Assembly: GCA_949752735.1 (NCBI GenBank) | Contig: OX457043.1 | Span: 39,186,105 to 39,250,104, forward strand | Direction of reading: 5' to 3' | Source: Lumbricus terrestris | Taxonomy: Eukaryota > Annelida > Clitellata > Crassiclitellata > Lumbricidae | DNA: 64,000 nt | Shown here: in pieces, positions 13,501-24,800 of the stretch | Layout: the number at the start of each line of letters is the position of its first letter | Position numbering within the stretch: position 1 is the first letter of the stretch | The notes under the pieces: model-generated | The model's database searches: none | Seen by the model: only the letters and a program-made list of their open reading frames with translations | What the model was told of the DNA's origin: nothing | Made by a program: the position numbers and the translations under genes

Positions 13501-16500
13501 AGAGTATGTGTATGTATTTATTTATTTTTCCATTTCTATAGCACCCAGGGCTTCAAGCCCTCACCTCAGAGGTGCTCCCGACTACAGTGCGTACACTGCA
13601 TCAGAGTTTCACGCCGAAGTGCCCAAGCAATTGCTCAAGGTCCCTACGCAGCGACTTGAGGTGGATTCGAATCTCGAACCTTCCAGCCTCAAGGCAACGA
13701 CGCCACCACTATGCATGGGAATCATCAACAAAAATGTACAGTGCAGGGGCAGCAAAGGGGGTTGAAAATATGATTTTTGTTAAGTAATATATGGATATAA
13801 CCCAGCTCAAAAATGCTCTGAAATCATAACCACCTGGCAGCTGGTCCCGTAAGTGCAGTTCTAGTAACTGTGCTAAAAACATGATTTCTGTTGTTACATT
13901 AACTTACCTCCTCCCTGCATGAGCTTGTAAATTTTCCCTTCGATGTGCAGCTGCGGATGCTTGGTCTTGACGCATTCCAACTTGATTGCAACTTCCTCGG
14001 CATTTGTAATGTCAGTTCCTAAAATATTTTAAAGCTGGCATATTTATAAGGCAACTGAAATCTATTAAGAACATATATTTAAGATGTTCTGAAACACTTA
14101 AAAAACAATGACCTCTTATAGTGTCCACCTAAATTTATACCCACTTAATTAATTAACCTGGTAAAATGTTGGCGAAAGTATGGAATTAAGGTCAAAAAAG
14201 TTATATCAATCCTAACAAAATTCAAGGTCAAATTTCAAGATCAAGAAAAGGCCAAGCCTTCTATTTTATTAATATCTGGTTGAACTCAATATAGAAATAT
14301 AGAATTCTTAAACCTAAATAAACCATTTTGTGCAGAAATGAATGCTCTATATGGTGTATTACAAGTTATGATATCTCAAACCAAACTCAAAATCTGGGGG
14401 TGGTAACCACCTCCCCCTTGGAAGTCCATGCCACAAAAAAGCTTGGTAGCCTGATGGTTAATGATCTTTCGTAAAAATCCACACAATACAAATGAACTAG
14501 TAGAATAAAATCCAAAATTTATTTTAAATAGTTTATGGTTCACTTCTTGAACTAGAAGCAAAGACTAATCCTTACAAAGAAAGTCTCCCTTGCCTGGCAG
14601 TGAATTGTGCCATAGGCCCATTAAGGCAGGGGTTCTCAACCGATGTGCCGCGACACACTAGTGTGTCGCGAATAGACCGGCGGTGTGTCGCAATGAATTT
14701 GTGTTGCGAATTCTCACAGCATAAGCCGTCGTTCTTGCATTACACTGACTTCATTACTTCAGCAGTTTGACGAGTGTGGACAATAAAAATCCTTTGTACT
14801 CTGTTTATCTATTGTATTTCATTGCAATCTGAAGCAGCCCACAATCACTACATGAAATATTTTGCGCATGACGCGAAAATCTGCCCTCTTAGTCTTAGCT
14901 TACAACATAACAAGTTAGCGACGGCACAGACTATATAAACTTTTGCCCAATGCTGTAATATTCGAAAATGGGAGATTTTTTTAAATTAAAAAACGGAAAT
15001 TTTGCGAATGACATGGAAATGTGTCCTCTCAGCCTGTTTAATTGCGTATTCAAAGTCAAACAATCAACGTAGGTGTAGGTCGAGGTTCAAATGACACCAA
15101 ACTTTTTACCTAAAAATTTCCTGTAGGCCTTCTTTTCAAGTTTTCAATGACAATAATTGGACGTTTAGACGGGTAGTGTTTAATTTAGACAGTGGTTATA
15201 GCTGTCTTTGTCCTGTATATGTTTTCATACTTTGATGAACTGGATTGAACTATGCGGATAATTGATGATAACTTTCATGCTTTTTTAACCTTAAAATAGT
15301 TTGATATAGCTATCTTATATCAAGCCCATTCGTTATTCTCGTTAATGGGTAAGGCCCCAAGCTTAAAGAGTCCATGTAGGGACCCTAGCTAAGTTGCTAC
15401 GCAGCTGTATGTACCGGTATTGCACTCACAAACCTATCGATCCTGGAGCATCTTTCTATATAATTATACGATGCAAAGAAAATTCAGGAAAAAATCGCAA
15501 GTAAGGTAGAGATAGTGATCATAGTGTCATAAAAAGATGTGGAATCGTAGATTTAGTTTAGTGGAATTTAGAATTTTTAAATCTTAGAATTTTAGAATTT
15601 TAAAATCATTGGAAACTGGAAAGTATTCAGTGTCAACATTTCAATTCAATAGAATTTATAAAAATTTAAAAAGGGAATTTTTTTAACTATGACATAGGCC
15701 TATTTTAAATTTGAAGAGATTGGCATTATTTATGAGGATTGCATGGTGTGTCGCGAAATTTTGTTGCAAGTTTAGGTGTGTCGCGAGCGGAAAAAGGTTG
15801 AGAACCTCTGCATTAAGGGATATGCAGTGTATGCATATTTAGGCGAGTAAAAAAACAGTACAATTTAAAATTTTAATAATACTGTCCATGCCTTGGGTAA
15901 GCAAAAACAACGATTATATATAAAGGACTAAAAAAATGAAAAAGGTGAATACTCTGAACAATAGAGCAACATAAAAGCTACATACTAGCTGAAGAAAGCC
16001 AGAGCTCTTGCAAGCAAACACGCTTACACACAAATCTACATGTGCTCAGTGCAACTTAAAAAAAGCATTGGTGCGTAACTTTTACAACATTCACTTGTGC
16101 ATCAAAAAACTATTCTAACACACAACTATCGATCATTACATAAGTGCAAGTTTGTGCACTAATTTAATTTGATAAAATAGGATTTTCTGGTTATATGTCC
16201 ATGTGTAACCATTCAAATCCGATGTATTATCTGTCCTTAACCTACACCAGCGTTTCCCAAAGTGGGTTCCGTGGGGTGGGCTCAGGGGTTCCGCGAAAGT
16301 TGGTTAAATACTTTCTTACAATGAATGAAACGAAACCATTAAAAGTATAGGTGAAAAACCAGTTAACTCTTCTAATTAAGACTATGAACTTCTTATTGAC
16401 TAACGCAAATGAAGCAGAATTCAAACTAACCTTCACTGATCAAACTGTGGAATTGGGATAGAGTTAAAGAATACCCCACATTAACTGCAGTTAGCATGCT

Positions 16501-16798
16501 TTTGCCATTTGCCAATTAATTTAATTGAGATCGGGGTTCTGCAAGAAAATATTAGGACACGAAGGGTTCCGTGGCCGAAAAAGTTTGGGAAACGCTGACC
16601 TACACAATCATAATTATTCTTTGGCAGCCAACATAATTTTAACACATCCACATATATGCAAAGTGCATGCAGTCTGCCCAAAATTAACGACACGTAGTAC
16701 ACGTACAATACAACAAAATGAAAAGCACAGCTTCAACGATGTGAAACACATAAAGTGAAGACTTGCATACAAAACTGATATACACATAGATGTGTATT

Positions 16799-16864
<66 letters not shown>

Positions 16865-17173
16865 ATAAACAGATACACAGCCATGTACAACTGTACAAAG
16901 CATCCGAGAACAACTCCTGAACCCCAAAATTTTCAGGTATTCAAAAATAATGCATAATTCAATGATTTTCACACCAATGATTGAATGGGTTTTAAAGTTG
17001 CGCTACATTACTAACTGAAGCCTTAATATTAACTCGAACTTGAAGTTCGTCTTGTTTAGTTCTTTGTTACGCATAAACAAGTTTGTTTCTGTCTCACCTA
17101 GATAAATATCACCAAAGGATCCGCTTCCGATTTTTCTACCAAGCCGATACCTGTTTCCAACCCGAAGCTCCAT
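7188..17173 (-). CDS. CSNK1D: Casein kinase 1 delta/epsilon-type Ser/Thr kinase, 8 coding exons
   Basis: Acidophilic serine/threonine kinase of the CK1 family, which in animals phosphorylates Period, Dishevelled and other targets. Exons (minus strand): 17098-17173, 13908-14018, 12266-12414, 11047-11275, 10499-10669, 9606-9754, 8519-8714, 7188-7507. They sum to 1401 nt, which is 466 residues plus stop, and every junction is GT-AG with matching phase. The Gly loop GSGSFG is at residues 16-21, catalytic Lys at 38, HRDVKPDN near 126-133, DFGLA near 149, and the CK1 signature [10 protein letters not shown] follows. The kinase domain is very close to vertebrate CK1 delta/epsilon and keeps its numbering. 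The tail after about residue 295 is divergent, rich in Ser, Pro and Gly, with VAPPTPP and a run of five Gly. Delta, epsilon and Doubletime cannot be separated from one invertebrate sequence. An acceptor 11 bases before the ATG (exon begins at 17184) shows an upstream non-coding exon. Confidence 0.96.
8172..8420 (-). pseudogene. LINE reverse-transcriptase C-terminal fragment
   Basis: The minus-strand frame reads [20 protein letters not shown], then [13 protein letters not shown], the usual end of non-LTR ORF2 proteins (RPKKTWxDNVxEDL type). The 3' end is a GAAA-type repeat at 8168-8183. In casein kinase 1 intron 7. Confidence 0.75.
8519..8714 (-). CDS. CSNK1D: Casein kinase 1, coding exon 7 (regulatory tail)
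   Basis: Low-complexity C-terminal tail with VAPPTPP, resembling the VAPPTP of CK1 delta. The acceptor is a tandem CAGCAG, so one Gln may be spliced in or out. The donor is GTTAGT just before an in-frame TAG, so reading through would end the protein here; a shorter isoform is possible. Confidence 0.8.
8893..9520 (+). pseudogene. Degenerate CR1/L2-like LINE 3' end
   Basis: Broken frames include [19 protein letters not shown] and a later SACSLSVF-type segment ending [19 protein letters not shown] tail lies at about 9508-9520. It occupies most of casein kinase 1 intron 6. Confidence 0.5.
9606..9754 (-). CDS. CSNK1D: Casein kinase 1, coding exon 6
   Basis: Encodes the end of the kinase domain: [20 protein letters not shown], then [18 protein letters not shown]. 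Donor GTAAGG, and it ends in phase 0. Confidence 0.96.
10499..10669 (-). CDS. CSNK1D: Casein kinase 1, coding exon 5
   Basis: Encodes [18 protein letters not shown] and then [20 protein letters not shown], the C-lobe with the basic nuclear-localisation and substrate-recognition region of CK1. It reads [11 protein letters not shown] where vertebrates have LGYVLMYFNLG. Confidence 0.96.
11047..11275 (-). CDS. CSNK1D: Casein kinase 1, coding exon 4
   Basis: Encodes the catalytic loop HRDVKPDNF, the magnesium motif DFGLAKK and the CK1-specific segment [12 protein letters not shown]. Acceptor CTGCAG, donor GTAAGT. Confidence 0.97.
11825..12155 (+). pseudogene. LINE 3' end followed by the SINE-like tail
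   Basis: The frame [20 protein letters not shown] resembles the end of CR1/L2 reverse transcriptase. It is followed by GGGAGTGCTTCCGAGTAG and, after an insert of about 90 bases (12016-12105), GCGGAGCTATACAAAT and an AATGAATGA tail. Confidence 0.6.
12017..12098. repeat. Dispersed repeat shared with 18996-19078
   Basis: ATTGTGCTACTATTCGAT, then CAGAATTAGTTAACTTTG and CTGCATCCGCTACAAATTTA are nearly identical at both sites. Here it interrupts a LINE/SINE tail. Confidence 0.75.
12266..12414 (-). CDS. CSNK1D: Casein kinase 1, coding exon 3
   Basis: Encodes [20 protein letters not shown] and the hinge [12 protein letters not shown]. The exon is 149 nt, with acceptor TTCTCAG and donor GTGAGT. Confidence 0.96.
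13144..13803. mobile_element. DNA element, copy 2 of the 725-1354 family
   Basis: Aligned with copy 1 through shared words such as AAAATAAATAGTAGCCTACAG and AATATATGGAT. This copy lacks the hAT MITE but is interrupted by a reversed SINE (about 13512-13718). It lies in casein kinase 1 intron 2. Confidence 0.65.
13512..13718 (-). repeat. tRNA-derived SINE, reversed
   Basis: Read on the minus strand, the head has GTGGTGGCGTCGTTGCC and the B-box-like GGTTCGAGATTCGAATCC, then CTCCGACG-type body words and a tail of AAATAAATAAATA. Nearly full length, inserted in the DNA element at 13144-13803. Confidence 0.75.
13908..14018 (-). CDS. CSNK1D: Casein kinase 1, coding exon 2
   Basis: Encodes the stretch with [20 protein letters not shown], including the ATP-anchoring lysine of VAIK and the C-helix region. 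Acceptor TTTTAG, donor GTAAGT. Confidence 0.96.
14627..15810. mobile_element. Non-autonomous hAT element, 1184 bp
   Basis: Ends CAGGGGTTCTCAACC and GGTTGAGAACCTCTG, with the 8-bp duplication CATTAAGG (14619-14626 and 15811-15818). Subterminal TGTGTCGCGA repeats occur at both sides. No transposase frame was seen. It lies in casein kinase 1 intron 1. Confidence 0.9.
16248..16597. mobile_element. hAT-like MITE, 350 bp
   Basis: Ends CAGCGTTTCCCAAA and TTTGGGAAACGCTG, with the 8-bp duplication ACCTACAC (16240-16247 and 16598-16605). Non-coding, in casein kinase 1 intron 1. Confidence 0.9.
16799..16864. repeat. (AT)n-(GT)n microsatellite
   Basis: Uninterrupted AT over about 46 bases, passing into GT. 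In casein kinase 1 intron 1. Confidence 0.95.
17098..17173 (-). CDS. CSNK1D: Casein kinase 1, coding exon 1
   Basis: Start [18 protein letters not shown] is the canonical CK1 delta/epsilon N-terminus, so this ATG is secure. A TTTTTAG acceptor precedes it (exon begins at 17184) and TAG|GTGAG is the donor. The exon carries the ATP-binding glycine loop. Confidence 0.96.
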
Positions 17174-17661
17174 GAGGCCTGCGCCTAAAAATAAGTAAAA
17201 TTCATAAAATACAACACATACAATAGCCTATAGACACGGACCCAGCCGTCATTGTGAAAAGGGTATACCCGAGACAGTAGTCCTAAAATTCATGAAAAGC
17301 TACAAACCTACTCAACATCAAACAACAGTTTCACGAGAAATAATGAAAGACAAATGTGTCCGTGCGTACAAAACGACGAATTTCAAATACTATTTCATTT
17401 TAATGTCGGATGGATTGGATTAAAATCAACCAAATCGCTGAAATCGACGCCCTGTTCGCTAGTGCGCAGGTCAATCCACATCCGGTCAGCTGCCTATTTC
17501 ACACTGTTCGTGCATGAACTGTAGTGTAAATCAAGTTTTTTTAAGACATTGCCCATTATTTCAAAATGAATTCAATGCTATAACATTTTTATTTAATAAT
17601 TTTAAAATTAAAAATCCATCAATTTATATCGATAGGACAGCACGATTACCATCGATGTGCG

Positions 17662-17669
17662 TGACGTCA
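17662..17669. promoter_or_regulatory. CRE palindrome TGACGTCA
   Basis: Perfect 8-bp CREB/ATF consensus about 490 bases upstream of the kinase start codon, in the divergent promoter region. The match is seen directly; its use is inferred. Confidence 0.45.
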
Positions 17670-18500
17670 TTATTTTTTTCGTTTTCATGCGTTCTCCCGG
17701 ATTTTGCATCGTACACCAGTCAATGCTAAGTTTGAAGCACTGAAGTATATGTATATTCGTTTTATTCAACAAACAGACAGAACGCTGTAGGTTTACATTA
17801 ACAGTATGGCTGCTTATGTACTGTTGAAGTCATTATTTATTAAGTAGCGAATCTTTATTGGTTAATAACATCACAGTATAGCCTAAATAACACTTAAAGG
17901 AAACCAGAAGAAGCTAACTTAGGCTTAAATTTCTGATCATGCACTTTGTCGTACATCGATATATAATTATATACTTCGTTTATTCAGGAAAAACTAAGTT
18001 GACATACCGCAACTTAGCCTATTTACATGAAACAAAAAACAAAAAAGTAGGTCGCAGTCTCCTGTCAGATTGAATGTTAATAAACGAAGATTATTATGTT
18101 CAGTTCATACCAAACCTCCGACAAAATTAATATAGCACTAGCCTATAGGCTCAAGAATTCTATATACTGTTCTTGCTATACCTATACGTACTTTACGTAG
18201 CCTCAGTGGCGCCACTAGGAGGTTAAGCCCCTATAAAAGGCAACACGGGGGCTGAGCCCCCCCTAAAAAAAGGCCATCTGTTTTTTTACATGCAAAACTG
18301 AAATATTTCCACGATAGGCTCGCTAAAAATGAAACACATAGCCTGCATGAGATTTCGACCGAATGACTAAAAGAAGGTCGTCAGAAATTTTGCCGGATGA
18401 AAATCGAAAATTATGCAATACAATACAAGTGCATTATGTATGTATGGATGCATATATGTATGTATGTATGTTTTTGCGCGCGCACTCGTATTCGTATATC

Positions 18501-18503
<3 letters not shown>

Positions 18504-18545
<42 letters not shown>

Positions 18546-18598
18546 TGTGTGTGTGTGTGTGAGTGTGTGAGTGTGTGAGTGTGTGTGTGTGCACGTGC
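18504..18598. repeat. (GT)n microsatellite in the divergent promoter region
   Basis: GT tract with a few TATG and GTGA interruptions, beginning about 55 bases before the first CCAAT box. Long GT tracts can adopt Z-DNA, but no effect can be read here. Confidence 0.95.
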
Positions 18599-18650
18599 GT
18601 GTGTAAAACAGCAGACAAAGCAGCGCACCAGCGTAATAATGTAGAACATG

Positions 18651-18724
18651 ATTGGCTGTTGAGTCAATTTCATGTCGCTTATTGGTCTTTGCGGTTAGTT
18701 TTCTGACTACCGCGCTGTGATTGG
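18651..18724 (-). promoter_or_regulatory. Three inverted CCAAT boxes upstream of UBE2S
   Basis: ATTGG occurs at 18651, 18681 and 18720, spaced 30 and 39 bases, ending about 140 bases before the UBE2S ATG. Regularly spaced NF-Y sites are typical of G2/M gene promoters, and UBE2S is such a gene in vertebrates. Confidence 0.5.
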
Positions 18725-18865
18725 ACAGTCACGAAAGCAGGGTACCAGCCTTAACTTGTAAAAGAGGATTTAGTCGAGCTGTTTTATAATGCGACAAAAC
18801 TGTTAATATTTGCTAATTTCCTCCTATTTATTCGTTCATCTGCTTTCCATTCAGTATAAACAGAA

Positions 18866-18874
18866 ATGTCTACG
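18866..18874 (+). CDS. UBE2S: UBE2S coding exon 1 (Met-Ser-Thr)
   Basis: ATGTCTACG followed by the strong donor GTGAGT. Joining to exon 2 gives [13 protein letters not shown], like the human start MNSNVENLPPHI. The context AGAAATGT is an acceptable Kozak. Confidence 0.92.
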
Positions 18875-21800
18875 GTGAGTGTGAATAAACTGAATATTTG
18901 TCTATTTGGTTAACGAAATTAATCGCGAGAAATCCATTTGCGTCGTTGATTTTGGACTATGGTTCGACTAAAACTCAAATAATTGGAGTAGGTTGACACA
19001 TTGTGCTACTATTCGATTTCAGAATTAGTTAACTTTTGTTTCACTGCATCCGCTACAAATTTATTTTACTCACGCAGTGCATCATGCATTATTATTATTT
19101 GAAATGAAAGTTTTTCGAAGTGATTTATCTGCTCTAAAGACAGTACTATATAAGATTAGTAAATTATGCATGTTGGAATGTGTCTCTGAGTATCACGTTT
19201 TCAGCCCAAATTCATTAACGGCGAAACTATAGTATCGGGGACCGAATGACGACACTAACCCTAAGGCTAACCCTAACCGACTCTCACGACACCTAACCTG
19301 AGCCCTAACCAACCCTCACGACACCTAACCTGAGCCCTAACCTACCCTCACAACACCTGACCTGAGCCCTAACCGACCCTCACGACGCTTAACCTGACCC
19401 TCACGATGCTTGACCTCTGACCCTAAACAACACGTCGGTCCCCGATACTATAGCTTTGCCTCATTAACTTGTTAATTATTCTAAATGACAATAACCACAT
19501 CATAATTTTCGTAGAAAAACTAAGTAAGATTGTAGATTCTGGCCCATGCTCCAAATGCTGCCGAACTTTACTTGATGATGCCGATGACATATGCATTATT
19601 ATTATTATTAAATAAATTTGTAACGTGCACAAGGTCACACCGAAATATGAATCTGAGGCGCGGGTAGTCAGCCGCCAGAGGAAGATGCAGTCAGATTAGA
19701 TTATGTATTCAAACGTATCTAGACCAGGACAAGTTTGTTAACTTTATTGATGTATATTAAGCATATTTGAATGATTTTTGAATACTTTATTGTTTGGCTA
19801 TTAGCCATGCTTTCACAGATCAAAGAGCAATACGTGCTTCACACCATCTTGTGAAAGGTCCAATAATAGAAATATGTAAAGTAACCACAATTGTTGTTGG
19901 AAGCAATTAGATTATGTTTAGTTCATATAAGCATGAAATGGATGAATAAAATGTTTCTTTAAAATAATTATTGATCCTTGCATTCTATTGAACAATCTGT
20001 GATTGGAAATATGTATAAACATGGCAGGAAAGATTTTCAACAGATTTTCATAAATTTGTATGTAACTACGGATCATTCTGGATATAAATTGGAATAGATG
20101 CATTTGCATGCATTTGGTCATAGGTATCATCAGGTGCAGTTTAGTAACCTTTTGGAGAGGGGCCCACCATCTACAACTTTGCCACACTTTAAGTACTTTA
20201 AGATGACATCATTTCAATTAATGCATAATCATTTGCATGCTGTCTATTACTTTATGAATTCATGAGTGCTGCTGAGGCAGAAGATTTCGCCAAGCAGCGC
20301 ATGCAACAATTGCTAATGCTGCAAAAGTTTTTTTAACATGCTTTCTAATGATACACCAACCCTAACATGGGATTGATATCAAATGGTTATGCAGCCGCAA
20401 CCGCCCAGCCAATCAGAGATCGTCTTTGTGCTATGTCACGGGTGATATATGTGACGTCTATCTGGGTGCTCAGCATCGGCCAGAATCTACAATCTTACTT
20501 AATTGTAAACTGAGTCGCATTGTTCCTTGATTTTTTTTAGTTGTCACCCGTATAATCTTGACATAAGCCCCAGGTATAAAATACCCTAAAGTTCATCTAA
20601 ATGTATATAACTATTCGCAAAGATCTTCCTTAGAGCACATTTTATTTAGTTTGCAAATTCTCTTTATCATTAAATTAATTCGTTTTTCGCCGCAACTCTT
20701 ACAGTCATCAACAAACAAACTGAAAAAGTTCCGGATACATCCAAAACCATAATCTATTTCATAGAGCTAATTTTCGTCGGCTTCATATCCCTTCGATATT
20801 GGTCCCAGCCATAACTTACCCTCACGATGCATATCTTTACCCTAACCGACTATCATGATGCCTTTTGAGAGGAAAATAACAAAATGTTCGCTGTCCTAAG
20901 AGTGATTGAATCAATTTCAATCATGCTCTGACTACAAGTGTGCAATGCGATTGTCGTTTTCAATGTGCATGCACAGTTAAAGATTTTTGTCAAAACGATT
21001 CTGCTGCAGAAGATTTATCCTGTTAATTATGCTCTCAATATAATCATGTATAAAGAAATTGACAGCAGCTACAGTAAGTGCTAAAGCTATGGTTTATTTG
21101 TTAAGCAGTTTTCTATAATTTGTTCTTATTTCCAGTTCCATGGAGAGAAATCACACTAGTTACTCGTTATTAATATTTAAAATGAAGCTGAAACAAATTG
21201 TAATGTGCTGAATTTATCTTTCAGTTTTTTTTTCACACATCAACATGTTCCCATTGTTTTGTGTACTTCTGCAGTAACACGTTGAGTTTTTAGGCTAAGT
21301 CAACTTGTGAACAAAATACCTTCTAAGTGTACAAAATCCTAGACAGAAATAACGATTAAGCCCAGTACACAAACTTAGCACCACTAAACCAACATGTTCA
21401 AAATCACTGAATAAATTATATATTTTATTAACCTAAACTTTACCACTTCTGAGTCCGCTCTCACCGAACAGATTTTGGCCGATTAGTTATTAATTTGAGT
21501 GGTAAGGGTTAACAGAGTTTGAAATGTTGGCATTGACTTAACTCCCGAGTGTGGCGCTAGTGCATTTTTAAACTTAAAGATTGATTAGGCTTTCAAAATG
21601 TGAAGCTTCGCATATTTTATACCAGGGTGGAGATGATTTAAATTGGTTGATTTTAATCATTGATTTAAATCACGATTTAAATCGGTAATAAAAATCACGA
21701 TTTAAATCGAATAGTGAAAATAAATTTCAATCAATGCTTTTGTGCCACACAACTTGAAGGTTTGTTTCCTTTCACTTAGCTGCAGTAGTGCAGCTGCAAG

Positions 21801-24800
21801 TTAGTGCATTCAGTATGCCCAGCAGGCTGACTCATCTGGCTGCACAGTGTAGTGCTAAAGCCTAAAACACGTGTCACCTGCTGATGTCACTACTGGAAAC
21901 TGCTTCTGTGCTGCATGCAGCCTCCTTGTGAACTGACTCAGCTGAGATGTCTTTTGTCACAAATATTGCACAGTTGCAGAAAATAGATAGTCTGTAGCAT
22001 TCAAGCTAACTATTGCAGGACAGTACTTTGCAAAATGTAAACTATTTCTTATAGTTCTTAGTTAGCACAAGTTTAGAACACTGAAAGTTGTAAATAATTG
22101 CATCATATTGGACTGTTAGCTGAGCTTGATACCAGAAGCAATATAACTAGTGAGAATTAAGATGTCGAATGCAGGCAGAAAACGAGATCCAATATGGAAT
22201 TTTTACTGTGAAGTTCCTCACGCTCCTGGCAAATATGGCAGTAGAGCTACCTGCAAAGAATGTGGAACTGCAATGCAAGGTCTTGTGGCACGCATGAAGG
22301 ATCACCAAAAGAAATGCAGAGGTTCTGTGGACAGCGAAAGGAGTAGGATTGGAGCATGGATGACAGTGTGCAGCAACCTGGGCAATCAAGCCAATCAATT
22401 CCGGTTCCTTCTACCTCTACTTCAGTTGAATTCGAAGCAGGACCAGTTAATGTCACATCACCATCTAGCAGCAACTGTAGCAGTCAGCAACCTCATGCAA
22501 GATCAAGGCAGGAGCCGAGTGCTAAGGTACGTCGTCTGGATAGTTTTGTCACAAAGACAACAAAGTCAGAAAAAGAACTAATTGATGAGCAGATTGCCAG
22601 ATTCATTTTTGCCACCAATTCGCCTTTCAGAATGGTTGAGCATAATGAGTTCATAAAAACTTCAACTTCTGCGTCCTGGATACACTCCTCCCACCAGATT
22701 TGATCTAGCTGGAAAACTGCTTGATTCGGTTTATGCGAAGTGTCTGAAGACGGGCGAGGAGGTACTTCGGAATTCGACTGTGTGTATGAGTCTTGATGGC
22801 TGAAGCAATGTCCACACTGTGCTACAGTTACTACTGCTGATTCGGACATTTATCTGGCTGATACGATCGACACGTCAGGAAAACCACACACTGCAGAGTA
22901 TCTTGTTGAAGTTGCTGTAAATGCTATTCGGAAATGTGAGCAGACATTTGGCTGTCATGTGCGCAGCTTTGTTACCGATAACGCAGCAAATGTTTCTAAG
23001 ATGAGGCAGGACTTAGAACAGCGGGAAGATCTTGATCTAATAACTTAGGCCAAAAAAAAAATAATGCTGTGTTTCCGGTAACAGAGCTCTAAAAAAATTG
23101 GGTAGGTAGGTCGAAAAATATTTTTATTTTGGTAAAATATTTTTATTCAGTGACTATCCGAAAAATTATACCCAATTACTCTTTTTTGCATAAAGGTACA
23201 CGCTGCAACAAAGTACGTGTTCTAAGCAAGCATAAACTGCCTATTTTTCGACTGTCTGCACCTAAAATTGCTTTAGAAAACAATTCTATTAATTTCATTT
23301 TGTTGACATCTTTTCTGGTAAGATAAAGTGGGAAGAGAAGGGGAAGATAAGTGCGAACAGAACATCACTGCTAAGGGTCGTTCCAAACTGGCCGAGCCAG
23401 TGACTAGTTACACCTAGAGGTTGCTAGATTTATTTTCCCTAGTCACCATTAGAGGTGGCTCAAGTCAGGGGTTATTTTAACGTGCAGCTGGACACAAAGT
23501 GTGTAGTTGGAAAAGAGATTTGTGCAGTTGAAAATCAGATCTTGTGCAGTTACTTTTTGCCTAGTTGTGTGAACCAACGAGAAGTTATTAGTAAAAAGTT
23601 GAACACAAACATGATAGTAACAGCCCAAAGTGAATATCTTTGAGGTGGTTTATTTGGGTGATATTTATGTTCAGGAAAAGAGCAGGCCTGTTGAAATTTG
23701 GCGTGAACCATAGAATAGATATGGTGATTACATGCAGTTTTCAAGTCAAGCATTAGACCGATACGGTGTAGGTCACCCGTGTGCATGAAGTAGGAGCGTG
23801 GTATGTTATCAATTTTTTTAGCCAAAAAAATAATAAGCCATTTCCCCATTGTAACTTCAGCAGCGATTAGTATTTTAGTTACAGATGAAAATATTGATAA
23901 CAAACCATAAAGTGGGATGACTGATGAAAATCTTCAGACCAAAAAAAAAAGCGGAATGTTTTTTTCTGATAATTTTAGTGCAATAAATGCGATGATTGAT
24001 GCAATTTACAGTTTGCAGGGGGTAATGTTTAGGAGGGGTAATTTGAAACCTTTACACCGGGGCTGGGTGCAACATTTTGGGGTCCTCTGTTCAGTTAGTT
24101 TTTGTGGCTACATGCTTGGTCATTGAGATCGTCGCTATAGCTTGTTTTGATGCTGATAATGTAAAGGATTCATATGGGCTCAACTGTTTGCAGATAGCTC
24201 TAAAGATAAAAATTTGACACGCGAAAATGGGAAAAATGCTGCAACCTGCCCCGGTCTCCCCTAGACAGTCAGACGCATAAAGCAAAATAGTCTACTATAA
24301 TATAACAACCAAAGTATCTAACTGGAGACAGGCAATGAAAAGAAAAGAATTAATCAGGCAGACATCCAGACTGAGCTAGCCTTTCAGTCACACAGGCTAT
24401 CCAATACATATACATGATACATGTAGGATTGTTATTTGTAGGTCAATGCACACTCAAATTTTCTTCATAATTCTCCATATATCCCCAATTTCCCATATTA
24501 CACGCACCCTTTTTGAGTCTATGTGATCCCATCCAAAAATCACCATCCTCAGAATCTGAAAGATACACGTAGGCCTAAGTTATCGAACTAGCATCCCGCT
24601 CAGGGGTGTAGACTTAGATGGGATAGGATCGAGGAACGGAACCCGGATTTTGTGGTGGTGACGGAGATGCTGATATCTTATATCCCCAAATATTTCAGAA
24701 ATATTATCACAAACATTATTATAGATTTATACGGTGTTATCCACTGCTTGTCCATAATTATCAATTTTTATACAGATGACAGCCTAAACTGCCACCATTA

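Larger units (their letters stand above)
17185..18865. promoter_or_regulatory. Divergent intergenic region between casein kinase 1 and UBE2S
   Basis: About 1.7 kb between the two start exons. It holds a CRE palindrome (17662-17669), a long GT microsatellite (18504-18598) and three inverted CCAAT boxes just upstream of UBE2S. At 18187-18260 there is a palindrome around AGTGGCGCCACT followed by AGCCCC/GGGGCT-rich DNA, probably the end of an old transposon. Both start sites lie here, but their exact positions cannot be read from sequence. Confidence 0.6.

Noticed and set aside
19252..19435. Internal telomere remnant
   Set aside because: The CCCTAACC words are irregular and bounded by inverted ends with a target duplication, so a transposon is the better explanation.
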